This document shows positions 42,876 to 51,980 of a stretch of DNA of 57,468 nt, piece after piece (position 1 is the first letter of the stretch; the number at the start of each line of letters is the position of its first letter). The stretch lies in assembly GCF_020595055.1 (NCBI RefSeq), contig NZ_JAJDOO010000005.1, positions 138,016 through 195,483 on the forward strand. The letters run 5' to 3'. The translations under genes and the position numbers were made by a program. This DNA is from Desulfosporosinus shakirovi (GTDB taxonomy: Bacteria; Bacillota; Desulfitobacteriia; Desulfitobacteriales; Desulfitobacteriaceae). The notes below the pieces were generated by a model. That model did no database searches. It was given only the letters and a program-made list of their open reading frames with translations, and was not told the DNA's origin.

Positions 42876-45227
42876 TTAATTTTGTTGATCTATTAGATGG
42901 GTGAAAAATCCAGGTCCTGTCAAGACTTGTTCAATTTTAGGCAAAGCGATCCCTAACGCCTCTTTCAATACATTTTCTATGGTGTCCACCGCTACAATTT
43001 GAACCTTATTCTTAACTTCTTCTGGGACATCCTTTAGATCGGAAACATTATCTTTGGGAATCAAGACTTTTGTGATCCCAGCACGTTCCGCAGCTATCAA
43101 TTTTTCTTTTAATCCACCGATCGGGAGAACAACACCTCTAAGCGTGATCTCCCCCGTCATGGCAAGTTTCGCATCCACCATGATACCGGTAATCAAAGAA
43201 GCAAATGCTGTAAATAGAGCGATTCCTGCTGACGGCCCATCCTTGGGAACGGCTCCGGATGGTACATGAACATGCAAGTCTTTATCTTTAAACTGAATGG
43301 CATTCATAGGCAACCGAGATTTCAGAAGACTTAAAGCAATCCTTGCTGATTCCTTCATAACATCTCCTAACTGACCTGTTAAGAGGATATGATCGTTTCC
43401 AGGCATTTCGGTCGCTTCGATAAACAAAATCTCGCCCCCCACCGGCGTCCAGGCTAATCCGGTGACAACCCCCGGCGGATTAATTTCCTGAGCCATGTCA
43501 TGCCTGGACATTTTTCTGCCTAGAATCTCCTCCAAGGCATCCGCTTCAATAACATATGGTTTTACAACGGTTCCCAGTACAATCTTTTCCACGACACTTC
43601 TGGCAATGGCAGCCAATCGTTTTTTTAGTCCCCTGACACCGGCCTCCATGGTGTAGTCGGAAATTATGGTCTTTAAGGTTTCATCACTGATTTGAACATC
43701 AGCCTCCGTTAAACCATGTTCTTCTAGTGCTTCCTTAATCAAATGTTGTTTTCCAATGTTAAACTTTTCATTGGTTGTATAGCTTGAAAGCTGGATGACC
43801 TCCATGCGGTCCAACAACGGGGCGGGAATGTTTTCAAGGGAGTTTGCTGTTGCAATAAAAAACACGTTGGACAAATCGTAAGGCAAATCCAAATAATGAT
43901 CTGTAAAGGTATTGTTTTGTTCAGGATCCAACACCTCGAGTAAGGCGCTTGCTGGGTCCCCGTTATAACCCGTCATCAATTTATCCACTTCATCTAAAAC
44001 CATAACAGGATTCATTACCCCAGCCTTTTTGATGCTTTGCAGAATACGTCCGGGCATTGCACCTACATAAGTTCTGCGGTGCCCACGGATTTCAGCCTCG
44101 TCGCGGATACCACCCAGACTGAGTCTCGTATATTTTCGGCCCAATGCTCCCGCGATACTCTTGCCCAGGCTTGTTTTCCCGGTTCCAGGAGGACCCACGA
44201 GCAGAAGGATAGAACCCTGTTTATCTTTCTTTAATTGCATGACAGCAAGATGCTGTATGATACGGTCCTTTACTTTTTCCAAGCCATAATGCTGCTCATC
44301 TAGGACACGCCGGGCTTCTCCAATATCGACGGGTTTCTCCGCCTGCATTTCCCAAGGTAGTTGCACAAGAATATCTAGATAATTTTGAATCACATGATAA
44401 TCCGAGCTGGCAGGATTCTGACTTTCCAGTTTGCTTAACTCTTCTAGTGAAGCTGTTAAAATCTCTTCAGGCATGTGTGCCTCTTCAATGCGTGTTTTAT
44501 AATCTTTCTTCTTTTTGTTAGAGGCTGGTTCGTCTTCATTCAGTTCTTTCTGAATCTCTCTCAACTGTTCCCTCAGCACTGTTTCACGATAATTTTTATT
44601 CGCTTTTTCGGAAAACCGTTCGGACATTTCAATCTGAAGCTGAATCGCTTCTTTGTAATGTAAGAAATAATCAATAAAGGTCAAACTTCGCTCTTTTAAT
44701 GACGCTGTTTCCATTAATGTATATTTCTCTTCCTTTGAAAATGGAAGAAACCGTGAGATATATCCTATCAGAACATTAAGATCCTTTATCTCATCAATTG
44801 CTTTGACAATGCCCTCTGACTCTCTAAATTTGGCTCCAATTTGATGAGATATATTTTGAATATAGGTCATCATTTCTTTCTGACCGGTTTCGTTGAGGTC
44901 GATGACCTCCTGCGCTGATACCGTTTTTCCAGTAATCATGTTTTCGGCAATGTTAATATCCGAAACTTCCACACGGTCTAAGACCTTAACTTGAACATGG
45001 TATCCTTTTTCGCTGGGGTTCACCTCTAGTATCTTAAGAGTAACGCCTGTTGTGTAGAAATCCTCCACGTTGATTTCGTGTCGGTCCCTATGCCGTTTTA
45101 ACGGCAACGCCACAATCTCATGATTTTTGTCTCGAATGCAGGCCAGTTCATCCTCGCTGAAGCGGTCTATTCTTAATGGATACGTCATTCCTGGTAATAA
45201 AACAAGATTTTCTATGGCTAATATCAT
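42876..45227 (-). CDS. lon: ATP-dependent Lon protease, LonA type
   Basis: 783 residues from the ATG at 45227, which has GAGGAG nine bases upstream; upstream in-frame ATGs at 45269 and 45248 overlap an operator and are rejected. The N-terminal substrate domain, AAA+ module (GPPGTGKTSLGKSIAGALGR; LDEVDKL) and C-terminal protease domain (PKDGPSAGIALFTA with catalytic Ser; PIGGLKEKLIAAERAG with Lys) are complete. It lies downstream of a TetR repressor gene, and both genes carry the same dyad in front, so repression is likely. This looks like a second, regulated Lon rather than the housekeeping copy; the housekeeping copy is not in the window. Confidence 0.94.
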   Translation of the reverse strand: MILAIENLVLLPGMTYPLRIDRFSEDELACIRDKNHEIVALPLKRHRDRHEINVEDFYTTGVTLKILEVNPSEKGYHVQVKVLDRVEVSDINIAENMITGKTVSAQEVIDLNETGQKEMMTYIQNISHQIGAKFRESEGIVKAIDEIKDLNVLIGYISRFLPFSKEEKYTLMETASLKERSLTFIDYFLHYKEAIQLQIEMSERFSEKANKNYRETVLREQLREIQKELNEDEPASNKKKKDYKTRIEEAHMPEEILTASLEELSKLESQNPASSDYHVIQNYLDILVQLPWEMQAEKPVDIGEARRVLDEQHYGLEKVKDRIIQHLAVMQLKKDKQGSILLLVGPPGTGKTSLGKSIAGALGRKYTRLSLGGIRDEAEIRGHRRTYVGAMPGRILQSIKKAGVMNPVMVLDEVDKLMTGYNGDPASALLEVLDPEQNNTFTDHYLDLPYDLSNVFFIATANSLENIPAPLLDRMEVIQLSSYTTNEKFNIGKQHLIKEALEEHGLTEADVQISDETLKTIISDYTMEAGVRGLKKRLAAIARSVVEKIVLGTVVKPYVIEADALEEILGRKMSRHDMAQEINPPGVVTGLAWTPVGGEILFIEATEMPGNDHILLTGQLGDVMKESARIALSLLKSRLPMNAIQFKDKDLHVHVPSGAVPKDGPSAGIALFTAFASLITGIMVDAKLAMTGEITLRGVVLPIGGLKEKLIAAERAGITKVLIPKDNVSDLKDVPEEVKNKVQIVAVDTIENVLKEALGIALPKIEQVLTGPGFFTHLIDQQN

Positions 45228-45247
45228 ATAAATTATCTCCTCTTTCA

Positions 45248-45265
45248 TAAATGAATGATCATTTA
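45248..45265 (-). promoter_or_regulatory. Operator in front of lon
   Basis: TAAATGAATGATCATTTA: seven-base arms TAAATGA / TCATTTA around ATGA. An almost identical element (one base different) sits upstream of the TetR gene at 45970-45987, pointing to the same regulator. Confidence 0.72.
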
Positions 45266-45349
45266 TCATTTTTTAAAATTGAAAGCGAGCTTTTACTCTC
45301 GCTAAAGAACTAGAAATCTAATCATTTGGGACTGAATGAACCATGCTGA

Positions 45350-45925
45350 TTAGATTTTAAAATCTTTAAGAAGTGCTTTTTGAATGATATAAATCAATTC
45401 GTCCAAACGTTCCATGGCCATGCTTTCAGACTCACAACTTTTCACTGCAATCATTTTTACTGGGGCAAACAGAATAGCGTACAAATTATCATTGTTAAAG
45501 TTATTTAATATCTGCTGTTTCTTTAAATCCGTCAGCAACTGATTTAAATCCGCTGGTCCCTTCATCGAACCACAACTGCCTTGCAGAACAGGGCAGGTAC
45601 TAAATTGTTCAATAAAATGAAAAACTTCTTTGTTTTCAATAATGAAGAAATAATACCGTCGGATCAATTCTGCAATGATTTCTTCTCCAACCATGTTGGG
45701 GCTCAAACATTGAAGTAAATATTGAATCGCATCTTCAGAATATTCCAGATAAATTTCTCTAAGCATGGTCTCCTTATTTTCATAATAGATGTATACTGTC
45801 GCTGGAGATACGCCAGCGGCCTTTGCTATTTTTGAGATAGATGTGCCCTGGAACCCCTCCTCCAGAATCAATTGCACCACTGCAATTTTAATGCATCTTT
45901 GCTTTTCGTCATCTTTTCTTCTCAT
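45350..45925 (-). CDS. TetR/AcrR family repressor
   Basis: 191 residues. The N-terminal HTH is typical (GFQGTSISKIAKAAGVSPATVYIYYENKETML), and the C-terminal helical ligand domain is of generic TetR size. Cysteines cluster in CPVLQGSCG. The duplicated dyad in front of its own gene and of lon suggests autoregulation and control of lon. The inducing ligand is unknown. It is separated from lon by about 120 bases. Confidence 0.9.
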   Translation of the reverse strand: MRRKDDEKQRCIKIAVVQLILEEGFQGTSISKIAKAAGVSPATVYIYYENKETMLREIYLEYSEDAIQYLLQCLSPNMVGEEIIAELIRRYYFFIIENKEVFHFIEQFSTCPVLQGSCGSMKGPADLNQLLTDLKKQQILNNFNNDNLYAILFAPVKMIAVKSCESESMAMERLDELIYIIQKALLKDFKI

Positions 45926-45969
45926 GAGCGCCGCCTAACTTTTAGATAAAATTGATGATAAATCTATAA

Positions 45970-45987
45970 TAAACGATCATTCATTTA
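45970..45987 (-). promoter_or_regulatory. Operator in front of the TetR gene
   Basis: TAAACGATCATTCATTTA, the reverse-complement copy of the element ahead of lon with one base change. It lies 45 bases upstream of the TetR start, in a place that would block its promoter. Confidence 0.72.
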
Positions 45988-46084
45988 TTGTCAAATGGAA
46001 TGATTTTGAGTTTATAAGCAATTTGCCCCCTCATCCCACTCTTCAACGCATACCCCCATGCCCCGTTGGGCCCCATACTATCAT

Positions 46085-46349
46085 GAAACATCTGCTCCCA
46101 GCTCATATCCCAGAAGAGAGTCGTCCTCATCTGAACGCGCGGTCATAATGATGATAGTCAATAGGTCTATCCTCATATTCGATAATATAATGGTTTATCC
46201 AAGTATTGGCCTTCGCGATTATATATTTCATTGAGCCATTCACTTGGATCACCAAACCATTTTCGGATATGTTCTTTATTCAACCATTCTTCAAACAGCG
46301 ATATACCAACGTTTTTCATTTTTCTGATATTCAAATCTCCGCTATCCAT
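46085..46349 (-). pseudogene. Remnant of a GNAT N-acetyltransferase (aminoglycoside-type)
   Basis: From an ATG at 46349 the frame gives ISLFEEWLNKEHIRKWFGDPSEWL then EIYNREG, the N-terminal pattern of AAC(6')-like acetyltransferases. It stops at 46172, and the next frames continue as NHYIIEYEDRPIDYHHYDRAFR and DDSLLGYELGADVS. Two frameshifts and a missing C terminus. Non-functional. Confidence 0.7.
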
Positions 46350-46438
46350 ACTGCTATTTTATCACTCCCCATACACAGACATAAATAAACAAATGCTTTA
46401 TACCCTTCTAACCGCCCAGGATGCGCTGATTGTTATTA

Positions 46439-46846
46439 CTATTTTTGTTCAATTTCACTTACACATTCGCTTTTAATTTTTTCAACCAGGAACTGCAGTG
46501 CATCAATAACATGTGGTCGGATGTCACCGCCTATCAGCACATACATGATGTCGTCGCCAAGTTCAAGCTGGCCTTCATTAAGCCAAACCCTGACATAGAA
46601 GATACCCTCCATCTTATAGGTTTCACCAATCGCCCAATCAACCTTTGCTGCATCATAAGCAAATTCCATTCCCTTTACCAGGGAACCGTCATCAATTCCT
46701 TGGCGCACCTTGGCTTTAGGCGTTTGACGCACAACACCATTATGAACTAAAAACATCCCTTCCTGTAAAGCCGCCGGATCAGTTTTTGCTTCTTTAAGCC
46801 ATTCATCCATTGATGGCGATGGTTTTTTCATTTTTTCATTAATCAT
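46439..46846 (-). CDS. moaE: Molybdopterin synthase catalytic subunit (MoaE family)
   Basis: 135 residues with the short MoaE form common in Clostridia: PSMDEWLKEAKTDPAALQEGMFLVHNGVVR near the start, then a basic stretch and the DIRPHVIDALQFLVEKIKSECV end. MoaE transfers sulfur from MoaD thiocarboxylate to precursor Z. No other molybdopterin genes are adjacent, so it is isolated here. A promoter-like TTGACA/TATAAT pair stands upstream at 47036-47010. Confidence 0.85.
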   Translation of the reverse strand: MINEKMKKPSPSMDEWLKEAKTDPAALQEGMFLVHNGVVRQTPKAKVRQGIDDGSLVKGMEFAYDAAKVDWAIGETYKMEGIFYVRVWLNEGQLELGDDIMYVLIGGDIRPHVIDALQFLVEKIKSECVSEIEQK

Positions 46847-47009
46847 AAACTATACACTCCCATTCTGAATACTCTTCAACTTGCTCCATGTTTTCAGGAA
46901 AACATCTATTCTATCCGCCAGTATTATCTTTCACTACCCCGTATTTTAACATTGGCGTAAAAATTTTGATACCCATAGCTCTATTTTCTTCTTTACATAA
47001 AGCTGGTAC

Positions 47010-47036
47010 ATTATATCATCCCCCAGAAAATGTCAA
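47010..47036 (-). promoter_or_regulatory. Promoter-like element upstream of moaE
   Basis: On the minus strand TTGACA (47036-47031) and TATAAT (47015-47010) are both perfect, with a spacer of 15 bases, shorter than the usual 17. Confidence 0.45.
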
Positions 47037-47260
47037 TGACGGGGTGATGACTGTTGGGTTCGGAGAGCTTGGGCTCCAGGTGACGACTACATCATAAGAT
47101 TCTTCGAAAATCCCTTGATCCTTACTTCTGACCGTAACTATTTTCTTTTCTGTGTCGATGCCAACGACTTCACTATCTATCCTCACATCAATGTTAAACC
47201 TTGATTTCATATCCGCAGGAGTTTGGACGCTAAGGTTTCTCTTTCCTTGATGATTTTCAT
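47017..47260 (-). pseudogene. Remnant of a CoA-disulfide reductase / NADH oxidase-type flavoprotein
   Basis: The minus strand encodes LSVQTPADMKSRFNIDVRIDSEVVGIDTEKKIVTV, then EESYDVVV, and after a frame change SPGAQALRT. This is the typical region between the first FAD motif and the LSPGA motif of pyridine-nucleotide-disulfide oxidoreductases. Both ends are missing. A relic. Confidence 0.75.
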
Positions 47261-47401
47261 TGATTCCACAAGTTGCGCTCCTGCTTTAAGTAAATTCTTG
47301 CTTATATTATCAAACTTTAAGGAAAGGTGAAGAAGGAATTAAAAACAAAAAGTTGAAAGTTACACATAAAAATAAGAAATAGGAACACGAGGGTGAATGA
47401 A

Positions 47402-48094
47402 ATGAACGATGCACTTTTTGACCCCGTTGCTGCCCATTATGATTCCTGGTATGATACTGAGCTTGGATCAGTATCTGATCATGTTGAACGCCACCTGGCC
47501 CAGTCCATGTTTAAGGCACCGGGTCCCAAGGTTCTTGAGATCGGCTGTGGTACCGGACAATATACCAGCTGGCTTGTGCAAGAGGGATATGAAGTCACTG
47601 CTGTGGATATTTCCGCTGAAATGATGGCTCTGGCCCAAAAGAAACTAGCAGCCATTGAGGAAATCACCTCAAAAGCTAAGCCTGTTCACTGGTGGCATGC
47701 TGATATTACAGCAATTCTGGATCAACTGGGAACCTATGATGGGATTTTTTCCATGACCGCCTTTGAATTCGTACCTGAACCTGAAAAGGTCTTGCAAAAA
47801 CTTTTTAGTCATTTAAGGCCCGGAGGCTGTATTGTGATCGGACTCATCGCAGGCATGAGTGCCTGGAGTGAATACTACGCGGAGGCAGCTCGTAACAACC
47901 CCACTTCCGTCTTCGCCCGCGCTGCACTTTATACTAAAGAGGAAATAGGTTCCTGGCAAATCGGTGTACCTGGGGAAATCGGAGAATGTCTTTTCTTCCC
48001 GCCGAATGTTCAAACAACAGCTGAGGCCCTTTCTCTCGAGGAGAAAAGAGAAGGAGATCCTGGCTTTGTGGCGGCCAAGTGGGTAAGGATCTGA
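47402..48094 (+). CDS. Class I SAM-dependent methyltransferase
   Basis: 230 residues from the ATG at 47402 with GAGGG upstream. Motif I is VLEIGCGTGQYTSWL, motif II VTAVDISAEMM, motif III region YDGIFSMTAFEFVPEP, and post-III LRPGGCIVIGLIAG. It is the UbiE/BioC-like group, with small-molecule substrate unknown. Stands alone, with a terminator at 48122-48154. Confidence 0.88.
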   Translation: MNDALFDPVAAHYDSWYDTELGSVSDHVERHLAQSMFKAPGPKVLEIGCGTGQYTSWLVQEGYEVTAVDISAEMMALAQKKLAAIEEITSKAKPVHWWHADITAILDQLGTYDGIFSMTAFEFVPEPEKVLQKLFSHLRPGGCIVIGLIAGMSAWSEYYAEAARNNPTSVFARAALYTKEEIGSWQIGVPGEIGECLFFPPNVQTTAEALSLEEKREGDPGFVAAKWVRI

Positions 48095-48121
48095 TAAATT
48101 ACCGAGCAAAGTTCCCCAAAC

Positions 48122-48154
48122 GAAAGGGGCTGTCGCAGTAAGACAGTCCCTTTC
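48122..48154 (+). terminator. Terminator of the methyltransferase gene
   Basis: GAAAGGG-G-CTGTC / GACAG-T-CCCTTTC stem with a seven-base loop, 28 bases past the stop. The right arm overlaps the stop of the HicB remnant on the other strand. Confidence 0.7.
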
Positions 48155-48335
48155 ACTTTGACAAGCCTTTAATTTTAAGGTCTATCCACTCCAAGGTGCT
48201 CCTTAATGACTGCTGGGTAATCTGTGAAAAGTTCACTCCTTGTTTTTCAGCAAGCTCCTTTAACCAAGCCGGTAACGTTATATTTGTCTTTACGGACCGA
48301 TTATCCATCTCATTCTTCACGACTTCTGGAAACAC
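48153..48335 (-). pseudogene. HicB antitoxin C-terminal remnant
   Basis: Sixty codons giving NRSVKTNITLPAWLKELAEKQGVNFSQITQQSL, the ribbon-helix-helix end of HicB-type antitoxins. The frame extends a little upstream (ITLIVPITVFPE) but the N-terminal HicB fold and any hicA toxin are missing. There is no ribosome site. Probably the tail of a lost toxin-antitoxin pair, though a short expressed DNA-binding peptide cannot be ruled out. Confidence 0.6.
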
Positions 48336-48611
48336 GGTAATAGGAACAATTAGGGTAATACTTCCCTTAAATTAGAGTTGTCTTTGCGACCACGCCCACG
48401 CCCTTCAGACCGCAGCCAAAAAGGAGCTTACGTTTACCGATCCACTAATACCGGACTTTTTATTGTATCAATTGTTAAGTACTTATGGGGTGGGGGCCTC
48501 TATTTATAGACTCTTTTTTTATCCGTGGTATAATCATACTGTTAAATTAACTTAGAAAACAATCAATTATCCGAAGTAATATTATAAATAATCAAAGAAG
48601 GAAAGTACATT

Positions 48612-49415
48612 ATGGAAAAGTCAAAGCTGATTGAAATGATCAAGAATAATCCTAATGCCATAGCCTATATAACTAATCCTACCGATGAGATAAAATTATT
48701 GGCTGTTAAAAACAATGGACTTACATTAAAATATATAGAAAATCCAACTCAAGAGATGCAAGAATTAGCTCTAGACAATAATGGGCGAGCGATTCAATTT
48801 ATAAATAACCCTACAGAAGCTATGATGATAAAAGCCATAAATGATGGATGGGTTAACTTAGAGTATCTTGAAAATCCCAACGAGAAGATAATAAAATTAG
48901 CGCTCAATCAAGCTGGCTGGGCTATTAAATATGTGAAGAATCCAAGTGAGGACTTGCAATTATTAGCTGTACGAAAAAATTACGATTCAATAAAATTTAT
49001 CAAAGACCCTTGCGAAGGTGTACAAGAAGAGGCTGTAAAAATTAGTTATGATGCCCTAAGATATATAAATTCTCCTACCCATAATGCAGAGCTTATAGCT
49101 ATCAAGAATAATGAGCGGGCTATTACCTTTATCAATGATTTAGCTAAAAATAAAATCTTAGAATTTTTGAAAGTAAATATTTTAGTGATTAAATATGTTA
49201 TGAAAGAAATATCTAAAGATCAATTAGAACAAACCTTAAAGGAATCATTATCGAATGAAGATGTTGAAGAAAAATATGTGAGAGATTATTTAAATTGTAG
49301 TAATATAGATAAAAATAACGACATTATGCCAATCGACAAGGTTATGTTTGTCTATAAATACGGAAGTAAAAAGGCAAAAAAAATAGCTGTAGATGAAAAG
49401 CTGAAGATGCTATAG
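48612..49415 (+). CDS. DUF4116-like protein with seven 22-residue repeats
   Basis: 267 residues. Residues 20-173 are seven uninterrupted 22-residue repeats of the form I-x-N-P-T-x-E-x-x-x-x-A-x-x-N-x-x-x-x-x-x-Y/F. The spacing is exact. This is the style of DUF4116-type helical repeats, which usually form protein-binding solenoids. A C-terminal domain (about 174-267) is charged and helical (SKDQLEQTLKESLSNEDVEEKYVRDYL). The gene starts a tight operon (gaps of 12 and 6 bases) with a MoxR-like ATPase and a VWA protein, so it is probably the adaptor or substrate recogniser of that complex. AGAAGGAAAG precedes the ATG. Confidence 0.8.
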   Translation: MEKSKLIEMIKNNPNAIAYITNPTDEIKLLAVKNNGLTLKYIENPTQEMQELALDNNGRAIQFINNPTEAMMIKAINDGWVNLEYLENPNEKIIKLALNQAGWAIKYVKNPSEDLQLLAVRKNYDSIKFIKDPCEGVQEEAVKISYDALRYINSPTHNAELIAIKNNERAITFINDLAKNKILEFLKVNILVIKYVMKEISKDQLEQTLKESLSNEDVEEKYVRDYLNCSNIDKNNDIMPIDKVMFVYKYGSKKAKKIAVDEKLKML

Positions 49416-49427
49416 GAGTGAGACATC

Positions 49428-50555
49428 ATGAATTTTACAGACACATTAAAAAGTGTTGACTTAGTACTATCGACTGGAGAAGTACCTTTAATCGTTGGGG
49501 AAAGCGGAATCGGAAAAACAGCTTTAGCCAAGGAAATTGCTCAAGAAAATCATTGGAGTTTAATTGTAATTAATGGGAATCTCCTTAAAGAAGGTGAAAT
49601 CGGGGGTCTGCCAACGATAGAGTCTTATGCAGGAGTTAATGATAAAGAAGATCAAGTTGAAAAGAAAGCGACGGTATATGCGGTTCATCATAAGCTGAGG
49701 GAAATTGATGAAGAAATATCTCAAGGAGAAACCGTTCTTTTATTTATCGACGAGATCAATCGCTGTGAACATACAGTCCAACAGGAACTTATGAATTTAA
49801 TTTTAAATCGGGAAATCAATGGCTATAAATTACCTGTAGGTGTCAAAATCTTAGCCGCTATGAATCCTTCCAGTAAATATAGTTCGAATTTTGATTACCA
49901 GGTTGTCGATATGGATGCCGCCCAAGAAAATCGATTTGTCTGGTTATCTATGGAGCCAGATTATAATCAGTGGATCGATTGGGCAATAGAGGCCGGAATC
50001 GAGCAAAACGTTATCGAGTTTATCTCCACCTTCCCAGAATATTTGCATAAGATCAACGAAGATGATCTTAGAGCAACGCCCAGAAGCTATGAGCGAATTT
50101 CCAGCAGTTATAAAATTTATAAGGATAAAAAAGATTCCATACCCAGGTCCGTGTTTTTAAATGTTATCAAGGGGAATGTCGGGAGATTAATAGCAGAAGA
50201 GTTTGTGAGCTTTGTTGAATCAGATTATCGTTCGCTCATATCTTATAAAGATGTTTTTTCAGGAAATTCTCTTCCTGAATCGATCATAGAAAGAGTGAAA
50301 AACGAAAGCCATACCAGACTTTATCTATCCGCAAAGAATATTCTCAAAAACTTAGAATCAAATCTATTAAACAATAGTGATGATTCAAGTTTTTATATGG
50401 ACAGGCTGATTGAGTTTTTAAAAATACATCCTGTCGATTTAAAGATAGGAATCATGAAAGATATTAAAAACAGTTATCCCGAAGTATACAAACATGCCAT
50501 AGAAAATGAAGCGTTTATCGAATCATATTTTGAATCTTATCGTTTAATAAGGTGA
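49428..50555 (+). CDS. MoxR-like AAA+ ATPase
   Basis: 375 residues. Walker A is GESGIGKT (24-31), Walker B LLFIDEINRC (about 104), sensor 1 region ILAAMNPSSKY, and the lid helices follow. MoxR ATPases work with VWA-domain proteins as chaperones that remodel or metal-load targets. Here the neighbour gene encodes such a VWA protein, six bases downstream. The C-terminal ~130 residues (SDYRSLISYKDVF onwards) are not of standard MoxR type and may contact the repeat protein. A GGAGTGAG ribosome site precedes the ATG. Confidence 0.88.
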   Translation: MNFTDTLKSVDLVLSTGEVPLIVGESGIGKTALAKEIAQENHWSLIVINGNLLKEGEIGGLPTIESYAGVNDKEDQVEKKATVYAVHHKLREIDEEISQGETVLLFIDEINRCEHTVQQELMNLILNREINGYKLPVGVKILAAMNPSSKYSSNFDYQVVDMDAAQENRFVWLSMEPDYNQWIDWAIEAGIEQNVIEFISTFPEYLHKINEDDLRATPRSYERISSSYKIYKDKKDSIPRSVFLNVIKGNVGRLIAEEFVSFVESDYRSLISYKDVFSGNSLPESIIERVKNESHTRLYLSAKNILKNLESNLLNNSDDSSFYMDRLIEFLKIHPVDLKIGIMKDIKNSYPEVYKHAIENEAFIESYFESYRLIR

Positions 50556-50561
50556 TAAGCT

Positions 50562-51980
50562 ATGGAAAGTTTTATTGATAACCAAGTTAAAGAGCTCTAC
50601 GAAAAAGCAGATATTATTATTAATAGTTTTTTCAAGGCAAGACGCACACAGGGTCATTCCAAGGTAAATATACCCCCGGAATTTAAAGAAGAGTTTTTCA
50701 GCCTTGTCGATAAAGTAAACTTAAGTCTTATGGAATACAGAGATAATTTCTACGGCTATTTTTTGATGCAAATGTCCCGAGAAATACGATTTGACATCAG
50801 CAGCCCTACTGCTGTGAATTTTAAAGGGGCTAAGTATGTTATCTATTTTAATCCCATTATTTTTTTAAATCTTAATATTAAGCAGATGGAAAGTACCATT
50901 AAACATGAAATTCTCCATATCTTATCCATGCATTTAATAAGAGCCAAAGAATTTAAGGGTGGCTACAGCACATTAGCCATCAATCTGGCCATGAATATCG
51001 TTGTCAATACCTATTTAGATCATCTCCCCCCCTATTCTGTTACCTTAGAATGGGTGAATTTAAATTATTCGTTAAACCTCCTGCCCTTTAAACCCTTTGA
51101 ATATTATGTAGAAGATATCCAAACCGCCCTGGACTTGCTGGAAGCGGATGAGGATGCGGCCGATGAAAGTGATACAGATGACGCTGATCAGGAAGAAACA
51201 ATAGAAACCGAGTATAATCCTGAAAAAGCCCATGACCTTTGGGCAGACTCCAGTGATATCGATGAAAAAACCCTTCAAGGATTTACAGAGAAGTTTATTG
51301 ATAATGCTCAAAAAGGTAGCATTCCAAATTATTTAGAAAGTATGATCTCATCCCTTAAAAACAGCAAGGGCGAATTACCTTGGAATTTATATCTTAAGCG
51401 GCTAATGGGAACGGTTGAAAGTAATAAAAAGAAGACGATAACCAGAAGAAACCGAAGACAGCCCGATAGATTAGATTTAAGAGGTCGACTCAGGAGTCAT
51501 AAAGCCAAGATTGTTGTTGCTCTTGATATCAGTGGCAGCATTAATGATCAGGAATTTAATCAAGCCATCCGAGAAGTCCTGGCTATCGTTAAAAATTATC
51601 ATCATGAAATTACGATTATCGAATGTGACAGTGAAATCAGACGTGTGTATAAAGTCAAATCTGTCAAGGACATCAAAGATCGAAGTAATATCAGTGGGGG
51701 CACCAGATTTACCCCGGTTTTTGAGTATGCTAATAAGCATAAGGTTAATTTACTAATCTATTTTACGGATGGCAAAGGTGAAGCAAAGCTTCTGACAATA
51801 CCTCAGGGGTATAAAACCTTATGGGTTATTTCTGGGAGAGGAGATAAGCTTTCCTTAAAAGAAGCTTATGGGGCAGTCAAAAAGCTTAAAAATATTAAAC
51901 TAAACGATGATTCATTAAAAATGAGTGATGTTAAAATAGAAGGATTTTCAATGCAAGACCAGGAAAGCATGAATATTTGA
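50562..51980 (+). CDS. Metallopeptidase-like (DUF2201) plus VWA domain protein
   Basis: 472 residues. The N-terminal half resembles the DUF2201 predicted metallopeptidase domain with the zinc motif HEILH (His115, Glu116, His119). An acidic linker (about 195-217) follows. The C-terminal VWA-like domain has a complete MIDAS: DISGS (Asp322, Ser324, Ser326), the Thr in SGGTRF (381) and the Asp in YFTDGKG (403). Partner of the MoxR-like ATPase upstream. The combination suggests an ATP-driven, metal-dependent machine, perhaps a protein-remodelling or proteolytic complex with the repeat protein as sensor. Whether the HExxH is catalytic is untested. Confidence 0.88.
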   Translation: MESFIDNQVKELYEKADIIINSFFKARRTQGHSKVNIPPEFKEEFFSLVDKVNLSLMEYRDNFYGYFLMQMSREIRFDISSPTAVNFKGAKYVIYFNPIIFLNLNIKQMESTIKHEILHILSMHLIRAKEFKGGYSTLAINLAMNIVVNTYLDHLPPYSVTLEWVNLNYSLNLLPFKPFEYYVEDIQTALDLLEADEDAADESDTDDADQEETIETEYNPEKAHDLWADSSDIDEKTLQGFTEKFIDNAQKGSIPNYLESMISSLKNSKGELPWNLYLKRLMGTVESNKKKTITRRNRRQPDRLDLRGRLRSHKAKIVVALDISGSINDQEFNQAIREVLAIVKNYHHEITIIECDSEIRRVYKVKSVKDIKDRSNISGGTRFTPVFEYANKHKVNLLIYFTDGKGEAKLLTIPQGYKTLWVISGRGDKLSLKEAYGAVKKLKNIKLNDDSLKMSDVKIEGFSMQDQESMNI

